NCBI GenBank assembly: GCA_947173895.1
Contig: CAMWGU010000007.1
Span: forward strand, 1 to 64,000
DNA length: 64,000 nt
Reading direction: 5' to 3'
From: an uncultured Bacteroides sp.
Lineage (GTDB): Bacteria; Bacteroidota; Bacteroidia; Bacteroidales; Bacteroidaceae
The position numbers and the translations under genes are program-made. The notes beneath the pieces were generated by a model that had not been told where the DNA came from, did no database searches, and was given only the letters and a program-made list of their open reading frames with translations. Position 1 is the first letter of the stretch. Every line of letters starts with the position of its first letter. This document shows positions 27,439 through 36,736 of this stretch, one piece after another.

Positions 27439-29175
27439 TTAATTTTTCAATTCTATACATTCAATTCCACGTGAAATACCATTTTCATTATAGGCATCCA
27501 CAACAAAATAATAAGTCACACCACTATTCAGGCTTCCTATTTCCAATGAAGTATCCTGAAGAACCTGAAAACTATTATATAGCTTGTCGGGGGCTATTCC
27601 ATAACGCACCACATAGCCGTCTGCCCCTTCGGATTTATCCCATAGCAACACAGCCTTGCATGGATCTGCCATATCCCTGCGTACAGTAAAACGACCCACT
27701 GCCCGAGGAGTTTCACCTTGTCCGAGACCAAAGATACGAAATTCTCGGAGAGAAACATGAGCAGAGAGCGGATAATCTTTATTGACCCACTTCACATACC
27801 GAGCATTGAAGGGCTTCTCGAACTCTATATAATCATGGGGACGATCCGTACGTTTTTCAGCATTGTCTACAATCAAAGACCACGTATCACCATCATTGGA
27901 AGCATATATGACGTAACTTTGATACAGATTCGGACCAATCCCTTTCTGCGTTGCTCCGTATTCATCGTAGTTCAGCTGAATGGCATGAATGGACCCCGAA
28001 GTACCCAGATCAATCTGCAACCATTCCTCTCCGTTACTTTCAGCTACCCAGGCTGTGCGCGATTCTTCATCTACGGCATTCTCTGCCGGATAGTCAGGCA
28101 ATGCAGAAGAAACAGTGACCGGCTTATGATAAGACAACAGCATCCAGCCGGGACCTTGTTCTGTAGAAGCCTCCTTAGTGCCCGGCAAAAACATAGGATA
28201 ATCACCCAAATAAGTATTTGTAAACAAGCAACCGTCCTTATCAAATCCCGACGGATAAAAAGACAAACGACGCTCAAACATGTGACGTATACTGATTGAA
28301 TTTGTTGCCGCTTTCCACCATTGTCCACTGGCCTCGAACATACATCCGTGACCCGCTCCTCCCATGAATCCGGACGGTTTGTAGGAAACAGGATTATAAT
28401 CCGCATAACGGAAAGGTCCCATTGGAGAATCTCCCACATACACCCCGTCGGCATACGATTTCCATTCCGTACCCGGAGCAGCATACTGCAAATAATACTT
28501 ACCTTGATGAGCTGTCATCCAAGCACCTTCTACATACGGACGCCTCAACAGTTCATTATGTTCGCCTGTCCTTTCCCATCCATGCTGTTCCTTATCGCTG
28601 TTCAGGCACTCTATTACCTGAGATTTGGCTTCCAATGTATTTAAGTCCAGCACCTGAGCATAAATAGGATCCACTGGAGAACAGCCATAATACATATACA
28701 GATTATCTCCTTCTACATAAAAGGCCGGATCCCAATAAGACCAGATTTCCTTGACTTTCTCCCATACACCTGTTTCAAGACTGTTTGAACGATAAAGCAT
28801 TCCTTTCCCATGTGTGGATCCAACATAATACACATAGTCCTTATGCACAAAAATAGCCGGAGCATAGTCCTCTATCGGCAATACGGAATCTGGAATGATG
28901 ACATGTGTCCAATCTACAAAATCTTTGGAATACCAATATCCAGATGATTTGGAAGCAAACAACAAATAGCTATCCTTATAAGACACAACAACCGGATCGG
29001 CAGCCTCCCGAATACCATCACCTCCATCAATGACCATGAAGCGATAATCCAGATTCAAAGGATTGCAAAATGTTTTCGGATGAAGAGCTACAGTCGCCTC
29101 AATTCCGTCCTTCAAACCACAACCCGAAAAAAAAGTAGCAGCAGCCATAATTGCAATAGCTGGAAATAGTTTCAT
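27439..29175 (-). CDS. GH43-type glycosidase with F5/8 (discoidin) and FN3 domains
   Basis: A 578-residue lipoprotein (FFSGC lipobox). A five-bladed propeller domain spans about 30-330, with the three GH43 acidic positions visible: EAADPVVV (base), YWDPAFYVEG, and YVEGAWMTAHQGKYYLQYA (acid Glu). An F5/8 type C carbohydrate-binding domain (about 350-480, SRTAWVAESNGEEWLQIDLG) and a short FN3 domain follow. GH43 enzymes act on arabinose, xylose or galactose linkages; the subfamily is not assigned. It is 17 bases from both neighbours in the operon, consistent with one mRNA. Confidence 0.88.
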   Translation of the reverse strand: MKLFPAIAIMAAATFFSGCGLKDGIEATVALHPKTFCNPLNLDYRFMVIDGGDGIREAADPVVVSYKDSYLLFASKSSGYWYSKDFVDWTHVIIPDSVLPIEDYAPAIFVHKDYVYYVGSTHGKGMLYRSNSLETGVWEKVKEIWSYWDPAFYVEGDNLYMYYGCSPVDPIYAQVLDLNTLEAKSQVIECLNSDKEQHGWERTGEHNELLRRPYVEGAWMTAHQGKYYLQYAAPGTEWKSYADGVYVGDSPMGPFRYADYNPVSYKPSGFMGGAGHGCMFEASGQWWKAATNSISIRHMFERRLSFYPSGFDKDGCLFTNTYLGDYPMFLPGTKEASTEQGPGWMLLSYHKPVTVSSALPDYPAENAVDEESRTAWVAESNGEEWLQIDLGTSGSIHAIQLNYDEYGATQKGIGPNLYQSYVIYASNDGDTWSLIVDNAEKRTDRPHDYIEFEKPFNARYVKWVNKDYPLSAHVSLREFRIFGLGQGETPRAVGRFTVRRDMADPCKAVLLWDKSEGADGYVVRYGIAPDKLYNSFQVLQDTSLEIGSLNSGVTYYFVVDAYNENGISRGIECIELKN

Positions 29176-29192
29176 TCTATTAAATCATTTTA

Positions 29193-31646
29193 TTATTTTA
29201 CATTTATTTTCAGAACACTTTCTTTCAGTCCATCGGAAGTAGCAATGACCTCGACAGGTAAACCGGAACGGTCGCCGGTAACAATTAATTGAGCACAACC
29301 AGAAAACACGCTTCTCCCTGCTTTTTCGCCAACTGCAAACACATCCGGTTCATGACAGGAAGGGTCTCCATTTCCGACTCCCAATATTCTTCCATTCTTT
29401 ACCTCAAAGTTGACATAGTTACCAGCCGTAGGAACAAACCGTCCTTTCTTATCCAACACATTGATTGTCACCACTGCTATATCTTCTCCATCGTTTCGCA
29501 ATTCATTTCCAGTCTCACTCTGCAGTTGCAAAGCCGCAGGCGCCCCTGTAGTGACCACTGTTTCCACATATTTCTTATTTCCTTTCTTGCCTTTGGCCAC
29601 TAGTTTGCCCGGCACATATTTCACCTTCCAAGCCGGGATATCATATTTCCCCACTTCTTTCTTTCCGAGACTCTTTCCGTTCAATATCAATTCCACCTCA
29701 TCCATATTGGTATAAATATGCACATCGACCGAATCTGTTCCTAAACCATTCCAATGAGGCAAAACATGCAACACAGGTTCATCCGTCCACCACGACTTAT
29801 AATACCAATAAGCGTCTTTTGGGAAACCGCAATAATCCAAAATACCAAAGTTGGAAGCTATACCAGGCCAATAATATCCCAATGCTTCTCCTCCGTAATC
29901 GAAACCGGTCCATACAAAGGCTCCTCCGATGTATTTCCGGCTATCCACATAGCGCAACCATTCTTGCGCTGTCGCTCCCCAACCGGGACGATCGTTGTCA
30001 TACGACTGGTGGAAGTCTTTTTCTTTTTCTGTTCTATAAATACCGCGCGTGGTAAGAGTGCTGGCTTCTTCCGTCAACAAGCAAGGCAAATGGGGCAGCT
30101 TTTCATGCACCTCATCCAAGTTACCAATATGGAAATAGTTCGATCCCTGCACATCCACAGCCAAAGAAAATCCGGTTCCCCAACTGCCGTTCATAGCTAC
30201 CGTACAAGGACGTGTGGGATCCAATTTATGTTGCACCGCTTTCATACGTTCGGCCAGCATACGTCCCTTCTCCGATCCTTGAATGGCAGGTTCCTCATTA
30301 CCCAAGCTCCAGATTACCACAGAAGGATGATTGCGATCACGACGGATAATGGTATTCATTTGAGCCAGACCTTCATCACTTGAACTCATTACACGCATCT
30401 CGTCCATAACCAGCATTCCCAAACTATCACAAGCTGATAATACCGATGAAGTAGGAGGATTGTGAGAAGAACGATAAGCATTAACTCCAAATTCCTTTAG
30501 CTTGCCAATACGCCATGTGTTCAGACGGTCGGGAACTGCTATACCTACTCCGGCATGATCCTGATGACAACATACCCCTTGCATCTGTACTCTTTTTCCA
30601 TTCAATAAAAAGCCCTCATTCGGATCAAAGCAAATGGTACGTACACCAAAAGAAGTAGTATAAGTGTCCACCAGTTCTCCTTTCACTTTCACATCTGTCT
30701 GCAAAGTATATAAATAAGGAGATTCCAATGACCAAAGATCCACATTAGCCATCGGCATTACAGCCAACACCTTATTTGTTTCCAAAGCTTTCACCACTAC
30801 GCGGTCTTCAGAAGATGTAACTTTGTTTCCCGTTCTATCCAGAATAGTATTCAATATGACTACTTGTTCATCTGTAACCGTTTCGTTGGCTATCTCTATT
30901 TCGGCATGTACCTGTGCCTCTTTCTTTTCCAAATCCACCTCACTAGTCACAAACGTACCCCATTGTGGAACATGCACGGGAGCAGTCCGTGTCAACCACA
31001 CATTGCGATAGATTCCTGCCCCTTCATACGACCATAATTCCGATTGAGTGGCATCAACACGCACTGTAATTACATTTTTCCCCTTATCATCATAATTAAG
31101 ACATTCGGTTACATCGAAAACCAAAGGAACATAACCACTTTCCCCTTTGCCCAAATAAATTCCATTCATCCATACTTGCGCATCTCTGAATATACCCTCA
31201 AACTCCAATGTATAGCGACAACCTTTCACAGCCTCCAACTCAAAAGTTTTCCGATACCATCCCACACTATTCTCGGGCGAACGGCCACCCAACTTCCTGT
31301 AGCCTTTTATTTTCAGTTGGTTTTGATCAAACCCTAACCCCATTCCCCAGTCATGAGGTAAAGAAATAGTTTCCCAAGCACTATCATCAAAACGCTCAGT
31401 ATGAGGAATGGCCAGTCTTGACTGCTGATCGGCAAGCAACATGGTAGCTTCTTGCAAAAAGTTAATTTTAGAAAAGGACAAAGCCAATCCATAGTTGAAG
31501 TCCTTCTCCGGATTCGCTGCATGTCCCTTGGCAAACTTCCAGTCTTGATTCATTAAAGTTCTCACACGCATGTTCTGTGCATTTACTCCCAATGCACAGA
31601 ATAGCAATATTCCAATTAATAATTGTTTCATTTTCTCCAAAGTCAT
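29193..31646 (-). CDS. GH2 family beta-galactosidase-like enzyme
   Basis: An 817-residue secreted GH2 enzyme. The sugar-binding domain (about 80-225) is followed by an Ig-like domain and a barrel with acid/base IWSLGNEEP near 449, a candidate nucleophile in LLTEEAST near 523, and GGAFVWTGFDYGGE. The C-terminal DUF4982-like and Ig-like domains match Bacteroides beta-galactosidase-type GH2 proteins. The ATG at 31646 overlaps the upstream stop as ATGA. A second ATG at 31631, preceded by GGAG, gives a cleaner signal peptide (MKQLLIGILLFCALGVNAQ) and may be the true start. Confidence 0.88.
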   Translation of the reverse strand: MTLEKMKQLLIGILLFCALGVNAQNMRVRTLMNQDWKFAKGHAANPEKDFNYGLALSFSKINFLQEATMLLADQQSRLAIPHTERFDDSAWETISLPHDWGMGLGFDQNQLKIKGYRKLGGRSPENSVGWYRKTFELEAVKGCRYTLEFEGIFRDAQVWMNGIYLGKGESGYVPLVFDVTECLNYDDKGKNVITVRVDATQSELWSYEGAGIYRNVWLTRTAPVHVPQWGTFVTSEVDLEKKEAQVHAEIEIANETVTDEQVVILNTILDRTGNKVTSSEDRVVVKALETNKVLAVMPMANVDLWSLESPYLYTLQTDVKVKGELVDTYTTSFGVRTICFDPNEGFLLNGKRVQMQGVCCHQDHAGVGIAVPDRLNTWRIGKLKEFGVNAYRSSHNPPTSSVLSACDSLGMLVMDEMRVMSSSDEGLAQMNTIIRRDRNHPSVVIWSLGNEEPAIQGSEKGRMLAERMKAVQHKLDPTRPCTVAMNGSWGTGFSLAVDVQGSNYFHIGNLDEVHEKLPHLPCLLTEEASTLTTRGIYRTEKEKDFHQSYDNDRPGWGATAQEWLRYVDSRKYIGGAFVWTGFDYGGEALGYYWPGIASNFGILDYCGFPKDAYWYYKSWWTDEPVLHVLPHWNGLGTDSVDVHIYTNMDEVELILNGKSLGKKEVGKYDIPAWKVKYVPGKLVAKGKKGNKKYVETVVTTGAPAALQLQSETGNELRNDGEDIAVVTINVLDKKGRFVPTAGNYVNFEVKNGRILGVGNGDPSCHEPDVFAVGEKAGRSVFSGCAQLIVTGDRSGLPVEVIATSDGLKESVLKINVK

Positions 31647-33868
31647 TTTTTAATTCTCACTGTTATGGCCTTTCCAGCCTTTACTGTTACTTTTTGCTTC
31701 CAATTTAGAAAAGCATTATCTCCCAACGGTTTCTTTGCCTGTTCCCCATCTTCTGCAAAAAGAGTTACCGTAGCATCAAATTGGGTAGGATTATAAAGTT
31801 GTAACTTCACATTATCACCAATCTTCTTTATTTCTTTTACCACTACATGGTCAAACGGGTAAGCAGTTCCCAAATCCGTACGAACATACACGCCCGGAAT
31901 CTCCAGTGCCATCAAGGCACCATTGGTTTCATTCCATCCTGTCTTACCTCCATCACCACGTGATCCCCGACTATCGGCATCGCAATAAGTCAATCGTTCG
32001 GTTATCTTTCCATTCGGTTGTACCCCTTCTGCATGTGCATGAATCACATCACGCAGCAAATCAGCATAAAGGACATTACCTGTCGTACGATATAACTTAA
32101 ACAATGCATCTCCCGACTGGGTGCAAAATCCGGGAGCACCGTGCTTGTTTTGCGTACTAGCCCAAACAGCACCGGTCAAATTGGCTCCCAGTTGTGCCAA
32201 TGCCGTATTTTCAGGCAAACGATAAGGGAATGAAACAGTCCATGTGGCACACAAATGGGCCAGATCGGCCGATTGCTTCAAATAAATTTCGTTTTGAGTC
32301 ACCTCATACAAAGTCATCAGCGAAGTCATGAATGCAACTGCCGTTTCCGAGTCCGCATTTTGAAGAATGTCCCCACATCCTCCCGAAGTAAATCCTACCA
32401 AAGCAAAGTTTTCATAATAAAACGATGCGGCTCGACAAGCCACTTCCAAATAAACAGGCGCATCATAATAAACGGAAGCCAAGGCCAATCCGCCGACTGC
32501 CATCGCTCCTCCTGTCGTATTATATGCAGCAATCTGCCCATTCTCTATATCCAAATAATTTCCCCATGTTCCTTCTGTTTGCCATGTTCTGACAAATGCA
32601 TCGGCCAAAGCTCTCACCCGCTTTTCCCATTCAGGCAAAATGGCAGCCCCTCTACCTTGCTTCTTCAATAACATGAATTGCTTCACCATCCAATATAATA
32701 CATCCGCATTTTTGCGGGTCAGCCCGATTCCCGGGTTCAACCTTGACCCGTCCCGATACAATACCTTGCCATCGGCTCCCAACACATCATAATAATATCC
32801 GCTTTCACCATATCCGTTCAGCAATCCGAAATTGAATGTATTGCTGACACGCTGTAAATGAACATCATCCCCCAAAGCCAACACCGGATAAGTATTCATC
32901 AGACCACCAATCCAGCCATAGGACATCCAGTCGGCATTTTCCGGACAATAATATTGCCATTTCTCTCCTTCGTGATAACGTTCCTCTATATTACGCACCA
33001 TGCGCGTAAACACTTCGCTCATTGGCATCAGATTACGCGGCGTTTCTTCGACTGTATGCAACTTACGCTCGTCCATAAAACGGGCAAGGAAAGCCGGAAC
33101 CCCATCCACATCTACATCCATCTTATCTACACGAATCACAATTTTATCGCCTGCTTTTACTGATATGCCTCGATCCGGACTAGGACTAAAGCCTATAAAT
33201 TCCGGCTTATATTCTCTGACCCCCGGAGCACTGATAACGAAACTAGCCATGCTTCTATCGGCCGACTCCTCTACAATCAACGCATGGTCTTTCACTTCCC
33301 CATTCCAGTCTATACCTTGATCGGTAAAAAGAAACGTACCTTTTCGATTCTTACGGTCAAAATATGCAATGACCGGTGTTGTAGTATTGCTGATATTTAC
33401 TTCCAGCCTAGATTTAGCTCCAAATTCAGGAGAAAGCTGAGGGATAGGATTAGAGGTCAAAGCCAAATCCTTACGACGATAGTCCGATTTGTCAAGTCCT
33501 GTAGCATATTCACGATTCACAATCCGCTGGCGATTGCCATTATACACAACAGCCGGTATCATCACATAATTATCACTGCACCAATCATACTGATCGAAAG
33601 CAACAGCAACACCGGCATCTTGCATAGCGCGTTTTGCTTCAAAGACATATTGTTTTCCTCCTCTTTCTTCATCCGGAACGACTGTCACATTCCAATCTTT
33701 AGAATCCGGGCTCAATAGATTACACTCTTTCAGCCGCGCTCCTTCATAAATACATCCCAACATTCTGACTTCTACCTTGGATTTTTTTTGTTGTGGTAAC
33801 CAGTTCTGAGCTTGTCCTAGCAATGAAAACAGACTAAGACAACCCGCCATTAACATTTGTTTACTCAT
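31643..33868 (-). CDS. Secreted protein of unknown specificity, helical-barrel glycosidase-like
   Basis: A 741-residue protein using the ATG at 33868, which gives the signal peptide MSKQMLMAGCLSLFSLLGQAQ; the track start at 33898 adds ten residues before it. The first 280 residues look like beta-sandwich. From about 300 to 650 a helical series (DWMSYGWIGGLMNTYPVLALGD, GGAMAVGGLALASVYYDAPVY, HGAPGFCTQSGDALFKLYR) resembles alpha/alpha six-hairpin glycosidases, and a small beta domain ends it. I cannot assign a CAZy family; GH154-like is a guess. As first gene of the operon and overlapping the next by 4 bases, it very likely works on the same glycan. Confidence 0.6.
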   Translation of the reverse strand: MSKQMLMAGCLSLFSLLGQAQNWLPQQKKSKVEVRMLGCIYEGARLKECNLLSPDSKDWNVTVVPDEERGGKQYVFEAKRAMQDAGVAVAFDQYDWCSDNYVMIPAVVYNGNRQRIVNREYATGLDKSDYRRKDLALTSNPIPQLSPEFGAKSRLEVNISNTTTPVIAYFDRKNRKGTFLFTDQGIDWNGEVKDHALIVEESADRSMASFVISAPGVREYKPEFIGFSPSPDRGISVKAGDKIVIRVDKMDVDVDGVPAFLARFMDERKLHTVEETPRNLMPMSEVFTRMVRNIEERYHEGEKWQYYCPENADWMSYGWIGGLMNTYPVLALGDDVHLQRVSNTFNFGLLNGYGESGYYYDVLGADGKVLYRDGSRLNPGIGLTRKNADVLYWMVKQFMLLKKQGRGAAILPEWEKRVRALADAFVRTWQTEGTWGNYLDIENGQIAAYNTTGGAMAVGGLALASVYYDAPVYLEVACRAASFYYENFALVGFTSGGCGDILQNADSETAVAFMTSLMTLYEVTQNEIYLKQSADLAHLCATWTVSFPYRLPENTALAQLGANLTGAVWASTQNKHGAPGFCTQSGDALFKLYRTTGNVLYADLLRDVIHAHAEGVQPNGKITERLTYCDADSRGSRGDGGKTGWNETNGALMALEIPGVYVRTDLGTAYPFDHVVVKEIKKIGDNVKLQLYNPTQFDATVTLFAEDGEQAKKPLGDNAFLNWKQKVTVKAGKAITVRIKK

Positions 33869-33951
33869 GGTGTTTATATTATTAAAAATAAAAATCATAT
33901 TATCCTTTCACTTATATAGGTTTGTCAATAAAGACAAGTAAAAAGATAAAA

Positions 33952-33980
33952 AGGGTAGTGAGAAACCCTATTTTTTTATC
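33952..33980. terminator. Small hairpin with U-tracts before the enzyme operon
   Basis: AGGGT (33952-33956) and ACCCT (33965-33969) form a 5-bp stem with ATTTTTTT following on the plus strand and TTTTTATC on the minus. The stem is short. No plus-strand gene ends here. No consensus promoter for the operon was found in the rest of the gap 33869-34092. Confidence 0.3.
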
Positions 33981-34092
33981 ATTCCATGCTCAAATTATAT
34001 AGATTAATCAGTCGGCCCAATTGTTTTCGAAACCAAACTAAAGCATTTAGACCAAAATATTCAGGAAAGAGATAATTGCAACAGACAAACAT

Positions 34093-34132
34093 AAAAGGCC
34101 GTATCAAACTCTTTTTAAGTAACGATACGACC
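34093..34132 (-). terminator. Terminator of the threonine operon
   Basis: On the minus strand GGTCGTATC (34132-34124) pairs with GATACGGCC (34105-34097) with one G-U pair, followed by TTTT. It begins 51 bases beyond the thrC stop. Confidence 0.55.
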
Positions 34133-34182
34133 TCTATTACAACCTGTTTAAAATAATACACTCCTTATTTTCGTCCAATTAA

Positions 34183-35484
34183 TTATTCGTTCATCAAATA
34201 ACTTTTAAAACTTTCAAAATCCTTACTCATGGAAATACTCTGCTTGATTCCTTTCATAAATTCTTGCAATTTGGCAGGAATCTCCACCTTGTCACCGACA
34301 ATACCTTCTACCGTCTCAAGGAATTTGGCAGGATGGGCCGTCTCAAGGAACACGCCCGTCTCCCCGTTCTGCAACCCTTCGGACAAAGCACGGTAACCGC
34401 ACGCTCCATGTGGATCAAGCAAATAGCCCGTCTCCTGATACACCTCTTTCACGGTTTCACGAATCTGCTCATCAGTATAAGCTGCTCCAGAGATTTCCGT
34501 CGCAATGACAGCATGACTGCCGCCATACAATGCCAACACACGGGCAAAGTTACTTGGATCACCCACATCCATCGCATTGGCAATAGTAGCAACAGAAGGG
34601 CGGGGAGCATACTTCCCAGTCTGCAAATACTGATAGAAAATATCATTCAGGTTATTGGCCGCAATGAAACGCTTGACAGGCAATCCCATGCGCTTGCCAA
34701 ACAAACCGGCTGTGATATTGCCGAAGTTTCCGCTCGGTACACATACAACCAAATTTTCTGCCTTTCCTGCCTTCTTCAACTGGGCATACGCATAGAAATA
34801 ATAAAAAGCCTGCGGAAGGAAACGGGCCACATTGATGGAATTGGCCGAAGTGAGCTTCTTGCATGCATTCAAATCAACATCCATAAACGCATTCTTGACC
34901 AATGCCTGACAATCGTCAAAAGTTCCATCCACTTCCAGAGCCGTAATATTCTGCCCCAAGGTAGTGAACTGTTTTTCCTGAATCTCGCTAACCTTTCCTT
35001 TGGGATAAAGAACATACACATGAATACCATCCACACCAAGAAAACCGTTAGCAACAGCACTGCCGGTATCTCCTGAAGTAGCAACCAGCACATTCACCTG
35101 CTTCTGCTCCTCCTTCTTGATGAAATAGCCCAACAAACGGGCCATAAAACGTGCGCCCACATCCTTGAAGGCCAATGTGGGGCCATGAAACAATTCCAAA
35201 GAGTAAATGCCTTCTTTCACCTTTACGGCAGGAACATCAAAATTCAACGTATCATATACAATCTGTTTCAATGTTTCGGCCGGAATATCCTCACCAAAAA
35301 AGGCATCGGCCACATGGTAAGCTATCTCCTGAAACGACAGATCCTCAATATGATCATAAAATTCTTTCGGCAACGGCTTAATAACCTCGGGCATATACAA
35401 CCCCTTGTCAGATGCCAGCCCCTTCACTACCGCTTCTTCTAAAGAAGCTTCGGAAGCCTGATGATTCGTACTGTAATATTTCAT
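34183..35484 (-). CDS. thrC: Threonine synthase
   Basis: A 433-residue PLP enzyme that converts O-phosphohomoserine to threonine in the cytosol. Family N-terminus MKYYSTNHQASEASLEEAVVKGLASDKGLYMPE; PLP-binding lysine in TLAFKDVGARF near residue 113; ATSGDTGSAVANGF and the glycine loop VPSGNFGNITAG follow. Length is normal for the E. coli-type enzyme. It is the third gene of the operon, 36 bases after the apgM-like gene. Confidence 0.97.
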   Translation of the reverse strand: MKYYSTNHQASEASLEEAVVKGLASDKGLYMPEVIKPLPKEFYDHIEDLSFQEIAYHVADAFFGEDIPAETLKQIVYDTLNFDVPAVKVKEGIYSLELFHGPTLAFKDVGARFMARLLGYFIKKEEQKQVNVLVATSGDTGSAVANGFLGVDGIHVYVLYPKGKVSEIQEKQFTTLGQNITALEVDGTFDDCQALVKNAFMDVDLNACKKLTSANSINVARFLPQAFYYFYAYAQLKKAGKAENLVVCVPSGNFGNITAGLFGKRMGLPVKRFIAANNLNDIFYQYLQTGKYAPRPSVATIANAMDVGDPSNFARVLALYGGSHAVIATEISGAAYTDEQIRETVKEVYQETGYLLDPHGACGYRALSEGLQNGETGVFLETAHPAKFLETVEGIVGDKVEIPAKLQEFMKGIKQSISMSKDFESFKSYLMNE

Positions 35485-35520
35485 AATAAACTATTTTTCT
35501 ATTCAGCTTTTAGCATCCTG

Positions 35521-36732
35521 TTATTCTTTCATAAATTCATTCATAAACTCATCCTCCTTCAAGATCCCATAACCTCCTTCCACGCATGCCACCTCATCAA
35601 AAGTCTGCACACCATCAGGCTCTATGCCGGGATAATAAATAAGAAAAGGCACCGGTTCTGCCGTGTGGGTACGAAGTTCGCAAGGAGTGGGATGATCAGG
35701 AAGCACGGCGATTGCCACAGGCTCGTTCCAAGTTTTCACCTCTTCATAAATAGGTCCCACGACACGCTTGTCCAAATCCTCGATGGTAAGTTGTTTCAAT
35801 TTGAAATCCCCCTCATGCCCTGCCTCGTCGCTGGCCTCAATATGCAGATACACAAAATCATCCGTTCGCAAAGCATCCAGTGCGGCATCCACCTTGTTTT
35901 CATAGTTTGTGTTATACAAACCGGTCGCCCCCTCTACAGCGATGCGACGCAATCCCGCATAATAACCAATCCCGTTAATCAGATCTACGGCCGAGATGAC
36001 AGCTCCTTTCCTGACAGATGGATACTTAGCAGACAGAAGCTCCATCTGCGGACGATACCCCGGGCTCCAAGGCCAGATACTGTTAGCCGGATCTTTGCCC
36101 TCGGCCACACGCCGCTTATTTATCGGGTGCTCGGCCAGCAATGTCTGCGACTCCATAATCAAGGAATTGATCAGGTCGGCCGTTTCTTGTGCTTCCGGCA
36201 CCTCCGCCTTCACCATCAGTGGACGGAAAGGCTGCAAAGGCACATCATGAGGCGGAGTACAGTCCAGCCGTTTGTCGCCTCCTCTTATCACCAGCAAATG
36301 GCGGTATTGCACTCCGGTGTAGAAACGGATACGATCGGACCCCAGCCTCTCATCCAGATACCTGATCAGCACATCCGCCTCGCTGGTAGTAATATGTCCG
36401 GCAGAGTGGTTCTTTATCTTGCCGTCTTCCGTGCAGATGATGTTGCAACGCATGGCCATGTCACCCGGTTGCAACTCCACCCCGATGCTGGCCGCTTCCA
36501 ACGGACCGCGTCCTTCGTACACCTTCGGCAAGTCATACCCCATGACAGACATGTTTGCCACTTCGCTGCCCGGATGAAAACCCGAGGCAACCGTTATCAG
36601 CCTTCCGGTACGTCCCATGCGGGCAAGCCGATCCATATAAGGCGTGGCAGAATATTGCAACAAGGTCTTATTACCCAACGCTCCAGCCGGCCAATCGGCC
36701 ATGCCGTCACCCAAAATAATTATATGCTTCAT
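35521..36732 (-). CDS. ApgM-like phosphomutase-fold protein, proposed homoserine kinase
   Basis: A 403-residue alkaline-phosphatase-superfamily protein with the metal-binding N-terminus IILGDGMADWP, GAISAVDLINGIG and the C-terminal HIEASDEAGHEGD and VLPDHPTP. The sequence class is the cofactor-independent phosphoglycerate mutase/proposed homoserine kinase group (TIGR02535 type). Its place between thrA and thrC, 4 bases after thrA, and the lack of any GHMP-type thrB here support homoserine phosphorylation in vivo. Phosphoglycerate mutase activity is the alternative. Confidence 0.85.
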   Translation of the reverse strand: MKHIIILGDGMADWPAGALGNKTLLQYSATPYMDRLARMGRTGRLITVASGFHPGSEVANMSVMGYDLPKVYEGRGPLEAASIGVELQPGDMAMRCNIICTEDGKIKNHSAGHITTSEADVLIRYLDERLGSDRIRFYTGVQYRHLLVIRGGDKRLDCTPPHDVPLQPFRPLMVKAEVPEAQETADLINSLIMESQTLLAEHPINKRRVAEGKDPANSIWPWSPGYRPQMELLSAKYPSVRKGAVISAVDLINGIGYYAGLRRIAVEGATGLYNTNYENKVDAALDALRTDDFVYLHIEASDEAGHEGDFKLKQLTIEDLDKRVVGPIYEEVKTWNEPVAIAVLPDHPTPCELRTHTAEPVPFLIYYPGIEPDGVQTFDEVACVEGGYGILKEDEFMNEFMKE

Positions 36733-36736
36733 AAAC

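Noticed and set aside
33979-34161. A 60-codon minus-strand ORF before the enzyme operon
   Set aside because: It contains the thr-operon terminator hairpin and has no conserved character.
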